Positions 1-10,196 of a DNA stretch of 64,000 nucleotides are shown in pieces; positions within the stretch are counted from its first letter, which is position 1; each line of letters begins with the position of its first letter. Position numbers and translations under genes: made by a program. This DNA is from Silene conica (taxonomy: Eukaryota; Streptophyta; Magnoliopsida; Caryophyllales; Caryophyllaceae). A model generated the notes under the pieces. The model had not been told where the DNA came from. It made no database searches and was given only the letters and a program-made list of their open reading frames with translations. The stretch lies in assembly GCA_029255685.2 (NCBI GenBank), contig CM055319.2:8728747-8792746 (forward strand), read 5' to 3'.

Positions 1-2388
1 CAGGACCAGATTAAACAGACCATGTTTATCTTCTCCCTTAGGGACTCTGCGAGAGAATGGTACAGAGACCTTGACCGCACTGCTGCGGGAGTTACAGATT
101 GGAACACCTTAGCCCTAGCTTTCTACAGGAAATATTACTCTGCATCAAAGACAAATGCTTTAAGAGCGCAGATCACCAATTTCAAGCAAGGTCCCAATGA
201 AGACTTTAGCGAGGCGTGGGACAGGTTCAAGAGACTTGTTCGATCCATACCACATCACGGATTCGAACAATGGTTTCTTTGCAACCAGTTCTACAATGGC
301 CTCTATGATGACAACAGGGCCTACCTAGATGCTGCAGCTAATGGGAGATTCCAAGATAATTCAGGAGAGACTAAAGGTCTCAAGTTAATAGAAGATGTTG
401 CTGTGCACCGCGCTGAGCATGGTACTTCCAGAGGAAATCAGAGAAAATCTGAGTACAACCTGTCAGCAATTGAGGCCTTGACGGCCAAGTTAGAAAAATT
501 TGAAGCTGCAGGAAAGCTCGATCTAGGGAGTGGAAGCAAGGGAGGAATTTACCAGGTGAACGCCGTTCAGGACGGACCCTTTGCTTGTGAGAGGTGCGGT
601 GGAGAAGGGCATGTGTCAAAGTTCTGTACTTCATCTAATGAAACATGTGCCGCTTTTCAGCATTACCGTGGGAACAATTTCTATGATCCAAATAATAATA
701 ATGTCCATCCCAACTTAAGGTGGACAAGCCAGAATGTTCAAAACCCACAGCATATGCAACCTCAGCAAAATTCCACATATGTACCCCCACATAAACAGAA
801 TTTCCAAAGACCACCTTTCAACCCTCAACCACCTTCCAATCCACCACCCAACACAGATGCTCTTATCCAAAATCTTATTGGGTTGGTTCAGAAGGAGTCG
901 CAGGCTAGAGAGGCAGGGATGAAGATGTTGGAGTCCCAGATTGCTCAGATCGCGAGCAAGAATGACACTAGGGCTCCGGGTCAACTTCCGACCAAGCCAG
1001 ACCAGAAGAAGGAGACTCTAAACATCGTAACCCTGCGAAGTGGAGCTAAGGTGGGGGCTGAGAAAGAAAAAACAGCGAGTAGCAGCAAAGTCGGTCGACC
1101 GACCGAGGAATCTGGTCGACCGACCGCGGAGCAGGATCCGAAAATATCAGCTGAACAGGAGACTGGTCGACCGACCGAGGATACTGGTCGACCGACCACT
1201 GAAGCAGAATCTGAAGTTCCCTTTCGTCCAGAATTGCCGAATAACTTACGAGATTTTCTTTTCAGGGGTGACAAGACCCCCAGATTTTTAAAAAGGGCTG
1301 CAAATACGGACTCCTCAGCTGCTCCTTTTCCAGAGAGACTCGTGCCTTCAAAGGAACAGGTATCTTTTGACAAATTTAAAGATGTAATTCGTTCATTAAA
1401 TGTTCAAGTTCCATTTTTAGAATTAGTGCAACAAGTTCCTTCTTATCTTAAATTCATGAGACAGCTTTTGTCAAGAAAGAGGTCTCTAGAAAAGGTTGAG
1501 TCGGTGGCTCTCACTGAAGAGTCATCTAGCTTTTTAACTCATGTCATTGCCCCTCATAAATTAGAAGACCCTGGAAGTTTTTCTGTCCCCTGTAATATAG
1601 GAACCTTCCCAGTAAAAAAGGCTCTATGCGATTTAGGTGCTAGTATAAGTGTCATGCCCCTAAGCGTTGCCTTAAAACTAGGAATGACCGAATTTGCAGT
1701 GACCAGTATGACGGTCCAGATGGCTGATCGCACATCAATGGAACCTGTAGGGGTGTTAGAAAACATCCCTGTGCGTATTGACAGGTTTTTCTTCCCAGTA
1801 GACTTTGTTGTTTTGGACATCCCAGAGGATGCCCACATACCCATCATTCTAGGAAGACCCTTTCTTCACACTGCAGGTGCCATTATAGATGTAGGCACTG
1901 GAACTCTAACCTTCAAAGTAGGCAAACATTCTATCATCTATGGCCTATCCTATAGGAAGAAGGATGCTATGACCCCCATCACGTGTAATGCTATCACTTC
2001 TGAAAAGAAGTATGAGGTCATCACTACTTCTCCACCTTTACTACCTGTTCCTGTATCTGTTTTTACACCTCCGCCCCAGATTGGGAGCAATAGGGAGGAG
2101 ACTTCTATTTTGACTATTGCAGGAATTGGTTTGGGGAAACCCAAGGAGAAGGAAGTCATCATCCAGAGAGGAGGAATGGGATGCCTAAGCTATGGAGAAG
2201 ATGAGGATCCAGACGTCGTGGATCGAGAGGAGAAAAAGAAGAGGAGGCAGGCTCAAGCAGAGAGACCGTCGCATATGCTTTGCGATGGAGGAAAGAAGAT
2301 GTGTTTTGCCACTGAAGCAAAAACTGTGGAGACTACGGCGTGCCGCCAGAAGCCGTGGTCGGATATTTTCCACATCTTCAGCGGATAG
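1..2388 (+). CDS. Gag-protease polyprotein of a Ty3-like LTR element, 5' end outside window
   Basis: The frame is open from base 1 to the TAG at 2386-2388, so the protein begins left of the window; the first internal Met is at 22. Counting from that Met, residues 1-130 are a retrotransposon Gag domain (motif REWYRDL). Residues 189-202 are a CCHC zinc knuckle (CERCGGEGHVSKFC). Residues about 355-395 hold four Gly-Arg-Pro-Thr repeats. An aspartic protease follows, with LCDLGASIS near residue 534 and a flap-side IILGRPF motif near 610. Gag packages element RNA and the protease matures Gag. In Athila/Tat-type elements reverse transcriptase follows the protease; here the reading frame simply ends and about 2 kb of non-coding DNA leads to the LTR. 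It therefore looks like a non-autonomous Gag-only (TR-GAG type) element needing polymerase in trans. The frame has no internal stops, so it is young. Confidence 0.9.
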   Translation, partial: QDQIKQTMFIFSLRDSAREWYRDLDRTAAGVTDWNTLALAFYRKYYSASKTNALRAQITNFKQGPNEDFSEAWDRFKRLVRSIPHHGFEQWFLCNQFYNGLYDDNRAYLDAAANGRFQDNSGETKGLKLIEDVAVHRAEHGTSRGNQRKSEYNLSAIEALTAKLEKFEAAGKLDLGSGSKGGIYQVNAVQDGPFACERCGGEGHVSKFCTSSNETCAAFQHYRGNNFYDPNNNNVHPNLRWTSQNVQNPQHMQPQQNSTYVPPHKQNFQRPPFNPQPPSNPPPNTDALIQNLIGLVQKESQAREAGMKMLESQIAQIASKNDTRAPGQLPTKPDQKKETLNIVTLRSGAKVGAEKEKTASSSKVGRPTEESGRPTAEQDPKISAEQETGRPTEDTGRPTTEAESEVPFRPELPNNLRDFLFRGDKTPRFLKRAANTDSSAAPFPERLVPSKEQVSFDKFKDVIRSLNVQVPFLELVQQVPSYLKFMRQLLSRKRSLEKVESVALTEESSSFLTHVIAPHKLEDPGSFSVPCNIGTFPVKKALCDLGASISVMPLSVALKLGMTEFAVTSMTVQMADRTSMEPVGVLENIPVRIDRFFFPVDFVVLDIPEDAHIPIILGRPFLHTAGAIIDVGTGTLTFKVGKHSIIYGLSYRKKDAMTPITCNAITSEKKYEVITTSPPLLPVPVSVFTPPPQIGSNREETSILTIAGIGLGKPKEKEVIIQRGGMGCLSYGEDEDPDVVDREEKKKRRQAQAERPSHMLCDGGKKMCFATEAKTVETTACRQKPWSDIFHIFSG

Positions 2389-2753
2389 TTGTTTTTAAAA
2401 TTACAATTTTAAGACTATTTATTTTATGTTGTGTGAAACTTTTTAGTTCGGTTTGCTAGTAGTTAAGACTTTTAGAATCGTTTTGGCATTTCGCGCATTG
2501 TTGGGCGCGCATATTTTCTTGTTTTTTCAGGATTTCCGAAGAAAAGAAGACCTCCAGGACTCAGCCGGTCGACCGACCAGAATCATCAGTCGGTCGACCA
2601 GACGCGCTGTTTCGCAGAATTTTCCGCTGTTCACAGGAGGTCGATCGACCAGAAACACCGGTCGGTCGACCTACTGTCCGCTGCGGTCTTTCGTTTCTCT
2701 TCCTTGGAAATCGCGAAATTGACTTGGATACTTGAGTGGCACTGCTAGCCACC

Positions 2754-2789
2754 AAAACCTCCCAGCTTACGCTGGTTTGGGGAGGTTTT
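2754..2789 (+). other. 10-bp perfect stem-loop in the element's non-coding tail
   Basis: AAAACCTCCC (2754-2763) pairs with GGGAGGTTTT (2780-2789) around a 16-nt loop. It lies in otherwise unstructured sequence downstream of gag-pro. It could be an RNA structure for packaging or for transcript stability; the role is inferred only. Confidence 0.5.
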
Positions 2790-2891
2790 TCTCTTACATC
2801 TTTTAACCCAGTGAGTTCTTTCCAGTTTTTCCTTAGCTTTATTTTCTTTGCATCTTTCCTTTAATTTTCTGAAACCTTTACTTAGGCTAAT

Positions 2892-2926
2892 GCACAATGG
2901 GGACATTGTGCGGGTTGGTTTGGGGA
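2892..2926 (+). other. Hairpin GCACAATG-GGGA-CATTGTGC followed by an internal PPT-like tract
   Basis: An 8-bp perfect stem with a GGGA tetraloop (2892-2911) is followed at once by a purine-rich string, GGTTGGTTTGGGGA. Nearly the same string forms the end of the PPT before the 3' LTR (about 4351-4366). The combination suggests a second plus-strand priming site or a conserved RNA element; this is inference. Confidence 0.45.
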
Positions 2927-4343
2927 ATGGTTTCGTGTTACATGCATTGCATTTTGTCACACATTTATTGCATTTCTGTCTTGCATCGTTCTTTTCTTTA
3001 TTTTCTTTATATATACAAAAAAAAAAAAAAAAAAAAAAAAATCAAAAAAAAATTTAAAAAATCAAAAATTCCAAAAAAATGCACGTTTATTTTAGCATAT
3101 AGGTCGAGTCGGAACGATAGTATTTCAAGGATGATTTAGCTATCTCACATGTTTATGCTTTTACCTTGCCCTGTCAACTTGTTTTAGTATGAGAGTCTTT
3201 CGCATATCTACGAGTTTTTGTCAACTTGCATATCTTAAGACTTGACTTATACCTTGGCAACCTATTATACATTCTAAGGTTTAGAGCTTATTTCCTGGTT
3301 TCATTCTTAAACCAGTTGTCTAGGATGTGAGTAGTACTCCCCTTGGAACATGTTACATCAATATGCATAAACATGAGCTTGAATTGCTATATACTTGTTT
3401 TACTTTTTCGTTTTGTGAGTCTCGATACGTGCATTTGGGATCCCTTTTCTCATATTTACCCATAAGCTTCACATAGCCAAAATTGCCTTTTTATTCCCCC
3501 AAAACTACATCCCATACTTAGCCTACCCTTCCAAGCTAGTATTTGTGGTCATTGGATTATTTTTTGAGCCATCTTGGTTTGTAAGCTATCTTAAGCAAAG
3601 AGAAAAAAAAAAAGAACAGAAAATTCAAAGAAAGAAAGAAAAGAAAAACGAAAAAAAAAATCCGAAAAAATACGAAAGTCAGTCGACCGACCACATATAC
3701 AGGTCGGCCGACCAACTGACATCATCAGAAAAAAAAAAATTCGTTTCAAGAAATCCCTTTTTTTTATATGTTATCACTCCCGTACCTCATTCAAAATATT
3801 TGGGAGTCCTTTCTTATATAATGTGAGAGTTGTGCTACATAAGAGCACTTTCTTAATATCAAAAGTTGTGGAATATGTTGTTGGGAACCGGTTTTACTAG
3901 CTTGGCTACTAACCCCACAAATCCAAAAACATCTTAACCACTTTTACCTTTTACCGCCTCACATATCTTTCGTACCCTATTGCATGTATCTGGGTCACTT
4001 AAATGAGATTGTTATACAAAGTTGTAGAATTCCTGTTCATGTTAGATTGCAGGCATGTTTCCATGGGTCGCAGTTAGGTGAGTGTCTCTACAAAATTACT
4101 TCTTTCTATCTTTTACATATACTCACCCTTTGCTTCATGAGTGTCTCGAGCGTACCGCGAGAGTCCATGGTACAAGTCTCTATAGTCTTTATGTTTTCAA
4201 GTTTGACAACCCTATAACTCGTTTGCATGATTTGAATATTATCTCATTTTGTTCTTGGCATTGGTATAGGCTAACATGTAAATTTCGCTCTGAGATTGAA
4301 ATCGTTCCATTAGTTAAGATCGAGTCTATTTCTTGCTTGAGGG

Positions 4344-4369
4344 CAAGCAAGGGTTTGGTTTGGGGAATT
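4344..4369 (+). promoter_or_regulatory. Polypurine tract before the 3' LTR
   Basis: A purine-rich stretch ending GGTTTGGTTTGGGGAATT abuts the TGATACG start of the LTR. Its position, composition and adjacency to a TG...CA LTR fit the plus-strand primer of a Ty3-type element, and show that the gag-pro upstream and the LTR at 4370 belong to one element. Confidence 0.7.
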
Positions 4370-5925
4370 TGATACGTGTCTATTTTATGATGTTTTACAT
4401 CTATTTTTACACGTATTTGGTCGCTCATTTACTATGTTTTAGCCTTTATTTCCCACAAATTGTGTACTTTCGTATTTTTATGCACTTTTGCAGATTTATG
4501 CGGAAAAGAAGCAATTTAGCACCAAATTCGTATCCTCAAGTCTTTTGCTTAATTAAGGAATAAATGGAAAGTCAACTGGAGTCAAAATCAAGTACCAAGA
4601 GTCAAAACAGAAGAAATCCGAAGACCTCCGTGCAGAAGCGGTCGACCGACCAGCTAAACGGGTCGGCCGACCAGGCCCGATTTTCATAAAAGCCCAATTT
4701 CCAAGAAAGGCCGGAAATAAGAGAAGTCCAACAAGAAGCGGTCGACCGACCAGCTAAACGGGTCGGCCGACCAGAACGAAGCCCATGCGAGTCTTTTTCG
4801 GAAATAAAGTAGAATTAGAATCTTTAGGAAACTCTTAGTTTTTTTTACCCTATATAAGCTAATCTTGTGATTAGGGTTTTGCATATCTTTTATCTATCGA
4901 ATACACCATCTTTTTACTATCTTAAATCTCATCATATATTTTTAGTTTTGCAATCTTTCAATAGTTCCCAAGTATTCAATAAAGTTGGTTCAGTTCTGCC
5001 TTAATTCCAATTGTGGTAATTCTTCTTTGATCTAGTTTCATTATCGTTCTTATTGCTTTTATTACAATTGTTAAGTTAGAATCCCAAGCCTTATTTGAAT
5101 CTTGCATGCTTAGATTATCTACTATGTTTTTCATGTTTATTCCCAATTTTATATTCGTCTTAACAATTATGAGTAACTAATTTTCATATGTTAGGATGTA
5201 GGGAATAATATGCATAGGTAGATAAAATCCGGAAAACCCGACCTGTAGCAGGACCCCGGTCGGCCGACTGGAATAGTCGGTCGGTCGACCGAGGCCGTGG
5301 TCGGCCGACTGGAGTAGCCGGTCGGTCGACCACTCGCGTCTGTTTTCTTATTTCGTCTTTTCTTATAAATTATAATATCCTGCAATGAGACCAATAGGAG
5401 ACTTGTAGGATGTTAGTAATGACCTACCCAAGATTGAAAGATACGGGAAGGGCATTGGTTTACACCTTAAGACGGATAGGTTACTAAAGGCTGAAAGGTA
5501 TGTAACCTGGGATTTAGGAATCACCCTTATGGTTGACACCCAATAATTGTGAGACCTAGGAACTAATAGCATAGGCCGAAAGGAGCTATTAGGTAGCATA
5601 GACCTAAAAAGATATGTTACACTCCCTTACGCGACTGCAATACATGTTGACCTTAGGATTTATTTTGCCTTAGCTATTTATTACCCGAACATCCTAGCAT
5701 CCTCTTTTATTATACTTTTTTCTCATCTTTTAATTCTTGTTTTATTTTAATCTTTGCTTTAGATATAGTAATCAACCAATCAACCCCCAAATTTGTTACC
5801 TTTAAACATTAACATTAAGACAATAAACATTCCCCACCTCCTTGTGGTTCGACCCTGACTTTCACTATCTATTGTTTAAGTTAGGAATATAAATTTATCT
5901 TTGGTACCCTCAACGACGGGCATCA
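4370..5925 (+). repeat. 3' LTR of the Gag-only element (1556 bp)
   Basis: It starts TGATACGTGTC and ends GACGGGCATCA, giving TG...CA termini, and is preceded by the PPT. A TATA box (TATATAAG, 4851-4858) lies mid-LTR. Upstream of it are two pairs of GGTCGACCGACC / GGTCGGCCGACC (about 4639-4674 and 4739-4774). A third cluster lies downstream at about 5255-5335. Its inverted twin starts 24 bp further on; by eye only about seven single-base differences separate the two. The 5' LTR of the element is outside the window. Confidence 0.85.
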
Positions 5926-5949
5926 AATTTTGAGAGGGTACCAAAATTT
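5926..5949. other. 24-bp tip between two inverted LTRs
   Basis: The tip starts AATTT (5926-5930) and ends AATTT (5945-5949). In between it carries GAGGGTACCAAA (5934-5945), also present at 5963-5974 inside the right LTR. The tip is thus itself made of sequence from the LTR end, as expected from template switching or from joining of two LTR termini rather than from host DNA. Confidence 0.6.
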
Positions 5950-7504
5950 GATGCCCGTCGTTGAGGGTACCAAAGAGAAATTTATATTCCTAACTTAAAC
6001 AATAGATAGTGAAAGTCAGGGTCGAACCACAAGGAGGTGGGGAATGTTTATTGTCTTAATGTTAATGTTTAAAGGTAACAAATTTGGGGGTTGATTGGTT
6101 GATTACTATATCTAAAGCAAAGATTAAAATAAAACAAGAATTAAAAGATGAGAAAAAAGTATAATAAAAGAGGATGCTAGGATGTTCGGGTAATAAATAG
6201 CTAAGGCAAAATAAATCCTAAGGTCAACATGTATTGCAGTCGCGTAAGGGAGTGTAACATATCTTTTTAGGTTTATGCTACCTAATAGCTCCTTTCGGCC
6301 TATGCTATTAGTTCCTAGGTCTCACAATTATTGGGTGTCAACAATAAGGGTGATTCCTAAATCCCAGGTTACATACCTTTCAGCCTTTAGTAACCTATCC
6401 GTCTTAAGGTGTAAACCAATGCCCTTCCCGTATCTTTCAATCTTGGGTAGGTCATTACTAACATCCTACAAGTTTCCTATTGGTCTCATTGCAGGATATT
6501 ATAATTTATAAGAAAAGACGAAATAAGAAAACAGACGCGAGTGGTCGACCGACCGGCTACTCCAGTCGGCCGATCACGGCCTCGGTCGACCGACCGACTA
6601 TTCCAGTCGGCCGACCGGGGTCCTGCTACAGGTCGGGTTTTCCGGATTTTATCTACCTATGCATATTATTCCCTACATCCTAACATATGAAAATTAGTTA
6701 CTCATAATTGTTAAGACGAATATAAAATTGGGAATAAACATGAAAAACATAGTAGATAATCTAAGCATGCAAGATTCAAATAAGGCTTGGGATTCTAACT
6801 TAACAATTTTAATAAAAGCAATAAGAACGATAATGAAACTAGATCAAAGAAGAATTACCACAATTGGAATTAAGGCAGAACTAAACCAACTTTATTGAAT
6901 ACTTGGGAACTATTGAAAGATTGCAAAACTAAAAATATATGATGAGATTTAAGATAGTAAAAAGATGGTGTATTCGATAGATAAAAGATATGCAAAACCC
7001 TAATCACAAGATTAGCTTATATAGGGTAAAAAAAACTAAGAGTTTCCTAAAGATTCTAATTCTACTTTATTTCCGAAAAAGACTCGCATGGGCTTCGTTC
7101 TGGTCGGCCGACCCGTTTAGCTGGTCGGTCGACCGCTTCTTGTTGGACTTCTCTTATTTCCGGCCTTTCTTGGAAATTGGGCTTTTATGAAAATCGGGCC
7201 TGGTCGGCCGACCCGTTTAGCTGGTCGGTCGACCGCTTCTGCACGGAGGTCTTCGGATTTCTTCTGTTTTGACTCTTGGTACTTGATTTTGACTCCAGTT
7301 GACTTTCCATTTATTCCTTAATTAAGCAAAAGACTTGAGGATACGAATTTGGTGCTAAATTGCTTCTTTTCCGCATAAATCTGCAAAAGTGCATAAAAAT
7401 ACGAAAGTACACAATTTGTGGGAAATAAAGGCTAAAACATAGTAAATGAGCGACCAAATACGTGTAAAAATAGATGTAAAACATCATAAAATAGACACGT
7501 ATCA
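5950..7504 (-). repeat. Inverted second copy of the same LTR (1555 bp)
   Basis: On the plus strand it reads TGATGCCCGTC ... GACACGTATCA, the reverse complement of the LTR at 4370-5925 over its full length. Its TATA box in minus orientation is at about 7017-7024. No gag or other internal sequence follows on the right: 7505 onward is unrelated AT-rich DNA starting with a pyrimidine tract (TTCCCTCCCC, purine-rich on the element's strand). The 5 bp at its two ends (AATTT and TTCCC) do not match, so it is not a simple solo-LTR insertion. Confidence 0.85.
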
Positions 7505-8320
7505 TTCCCTCCCCTTTCATTTCCCTCTAATAAATAGATTATATATTTGTTGTGCTACCTACAATTATATAGTTTATGAGTATGATAATAAAGTTTTTAG
7601 TTTTTGCTTTAAAAATTGTGAGTCTTACAATAAAATTTCTGATTTCATTCACTTAAATATTAAGCTAAAAAATTATAATAAAACTCAAAAACATTATAAA
7701 TACATACACGTTTATTTAAATTTGAGTTTTGCTGGAAAAAAAAATTTAAACCTAACTTCTAAAATTTAATAATCTTAGAAAAAATAAATATATGCAAAAC
7801 AACAAATAAAGCTAAGAAGATGTTTAAATATTTGAGAAATTTAGAGGAAACCAACATCATCTTAAGTTTTCCGTATTACTAATTATTAGACATATTAAAA
7901 ATTATTGTCTTATAATTAGAAATATATGTTGGGGAAGCGTTCTGTAAATCCGGTGTAGGAACGAATAGTCTAACTCAATAACGAAACTAGGATGGAACAC
8001 AAACAATAAACGTGAGTAATAACAAATAAAATCACACCACAATTTATCACGTAGAAACCCTTCTTAACTAAGGGAAAAACCACGGCTCTCTCGACAAATT
8101 AACTCACTTAATAAGTTATTACAAAGTTCGTAAAGTACAATCACACACACTAGTATTGTCACTTTCTCTCAAACTGTGTCTCGCTCTTATTATATCTAAT
8201 GAATGTTGAACACTCTATTTTCTCTCCTTAAGAACAATACGTATTCTCACCAACTTATATTTGCTTCTCTACCTTTTTGTGTGTATCTTCTAAGCTATTA
8301 CCACCAAGTTATTTACACTA
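7505..8320. other. AT-rich intergenic DNA, no gene seen
   Basis: No coding frame with a recognisable domain. Near 7930-8100 there is a stretch with the look of a decayed LTR-element end ('ATCACGTAGAAACCC', 'GGGAAAAACCACGG'), but no partner repeat is visible. Confidence 0.5.
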
Positions 8321-8698
8321 AACTAATGGTTTATTTTATGGGAATAATCCAACCTATATCCCATCTTCTCATATTAATCCATACTAACGATAAACTAAGA
8401 AAAATCCAACCTGTAACCTCATTTATCTTTCATTGAACTTTAACTATTTTTAAACTCTTATTATCAGTAGGCTAGCACATCACCTTCACTTAATTTTTGT
8501 ACTTGAAGAAGGAAAAACAAAAAGTAAGTCAAGGTGACGTGCTTGTTTACCGATAATAAGAGTTTAAAAATAGACAAAGTTCAATGAAAGATAATTGACG
8601 GTATAGGTTGGATTTTTCTTAGTTAATCGTTAGTAGGGATTAATATGAGAAGATGAGGTATAGGTTGGATTATTCCTATGAAATAACCCTAAACTAAT
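8321..8698. repeat. Long imperfect foldback (about 147-bp arms, 84-bp loop)
   Basis: The left arm 8321-8466 and right arm 8551-8698 are reverse complements along their length with scattered mismatches (for instance AAACTCTTATTATC against GATAATAAGAGTTT). The arms hold two copies of a TCCAACCTATA-type word. A foldback of this size is typical of a MITE or inverted duplication, and its transcript would form a long hairpin. No clear target duplication was found at the arm ends. Confidence 0.8.
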
Positions 8699-9095
8699 CT
8701 CAAAACCTCCAACAAGTTATTGATTGTTCCAATTAAAACAATCTCATAACTTATGGTGCATTGTAGGTTTCATCTTGTAAAACGTAATTCATTTACACAA
8801 TTACAATTGAAATATACCTACTTTATTCAACATTTAGTATTAAAAGTTTTTGGGAGATTAATCTGACAATATATTTTGCCTAGTTTTTAATTCTCTAATT
8901 GTCACTCAACAATACCACACAACTTTACAACAATGTTAATCCCCAAGTATTACGACAACACGAACAACAAAGTTTAGTTGTAGAGTTTGAAACCAACATA
9001 TAATTTCTTCAAAAGCTTTTCCCTTAGTTTTCTTAGGACAAAGCCTAACCCTCTAAACTAAAGGGGGCAAAAAAAACAAGCACAATAACATATAA

Positions 9096-10196
9096 CTAGT
9101 TTTATGCCCGTACAAAAAATGTACGGGTCTATTTCTAAAAATTTCGTAAATATATTAAAAAAGTAGTACAAATATAATTTAATATGAACTTAAATGAGAA
9201 AAATATAAATTATGAATTCGGGGATGATTTTGACTCCAAATAATTGATTTACTGGTATAATTAATTTCTTTTAATGATTATGATTATATAAATTGAAATA
9301 AATAATCATGACATTATGAAATAAATTTGAACTATATAAAATAGATAAAGAAATTATATTGTATTTCTATATCTTACCCTTTAAATAACTTACTCTCTAA
9401 ATGAAAGTAATATGATAGAAATGTTTTTAATAGCAGTCTCTTAAAATTTGTGGATGATTTTATAAAGAAAATAATAATGTATTGTTATTAAGACGATCTT
9501 TTTACTCGATGTTAACGTAGTTTTAATTGATTAATTCTCGAAGGTTGTTATATTTTCCTAAAAATCGTAAATTTATATTTTTTTTTGTTAATTTAATGGG
9601 TTGGGTTTATTTGATCTTATTCAAAAAAAATTGATCTACGTTTCTTTCATTTTTTTATCTACATTTTTTTGTTAATTTTTATCTCCTCGTGTATTTTTTT
9701 CATTTTTTTAATTTTATGGGTTGGGTTTATTTGATCTTATTCAAAAATCTTTGATCTACGTTTCTTTCATTTTTTTATTTACGTTTTTTTGTTAATTTTT
9801 ATCTCCTCGTGTATTTTTCTCATTTTTTTAAATATACGTATGTTTGTTAATTTTTAACTCGTTGTATAATTTTTTTCGTTTTTTTCGTTTTTCATACCTA
9901 TTTGTTAATTGCTTCTAATTGTCCAACTTTTTTTTTAATATTGTTGAATTTTATGTTTCTGGGTAGAATTTTAGTGATTTTTTTATTTTCGAATTTGGAG
10001 TAAAGTTGTTTTTTTTTATTATGGAGATAAAAATTATTTGGAACTTTAGAATGTTAAATGGAGAAAAGTAAAATGAAGAAAAATTAAAGCTTCTTGTGTG
10101 AGTGGTGGGACATGGTGAGAAAGAAGGTTTTTAATTTCCTAAAATTAAACAACCAATGAAAAAGCAGGAAAAGTTGTTCTTTTTATAGATAAGGGA
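9096..10196 (-). mobile_element. Non-autonomous Helitron (1101 bp)
   Basis: On the minus strand the element starts TCCCTTATCTATAAAAAG at 10196, the TC start with 'CTATAAAA' typical of plant Helitrons. It ends with a hairpin CCCGTAC...GTACGGG (9107-9127) followed about 10 nt later by CTAG at 9096-9099. Flanking bases are A before TC and T after CTAG, the expected A|T insertion site. It carries no Rep/helicase gene and no recognisable captured gene. Confidence 0.8.
9576..9838. repeat. Two-copy 120-bp tandem repeat inside the Helitron
   Basis: The segment beginning ATGGGTTGGGTTTATTTG at 9596 recurs at 9716, exactly 120 bp later, with few differences through about 9835. A degraded third part follows (to about 9880). 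It is very T-rich on the plus strand. Confidence 0.75.

Larger units (their letters stand above)
2389..4343 (+). other. Non-coding 3' internal region of the Gag-only LTR element
   Basis: No polymerase, integrase or envelope-like frame is visible. The region contains a poly(A) run at 3018-3042 and two pairs of the GC-rich motif GGTCGACCGACC and variants (about 2570-2670 and 3680-3715). It also has two clear hairpins and a PPT-like string duplicated from the true PPT. Everything up to the polypurine tract at 4344 is best read as the untranslated tail of the element. Confidence 0.7.

Noticed and set aside
981-1373. Minus-strand 130-codon frame with GRPD/VGRP repeats
   Set aside because: It is the shadow of the Gag-protease frame; the repeats are the palindromic DNA word read on the other strand.
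5191-6683. Paired small frames (67 and 78 codons) on opposite strands
   Set aside because: They are the same LTR sequence read in the two inverted copies; LTRs of this type do not code for protein.
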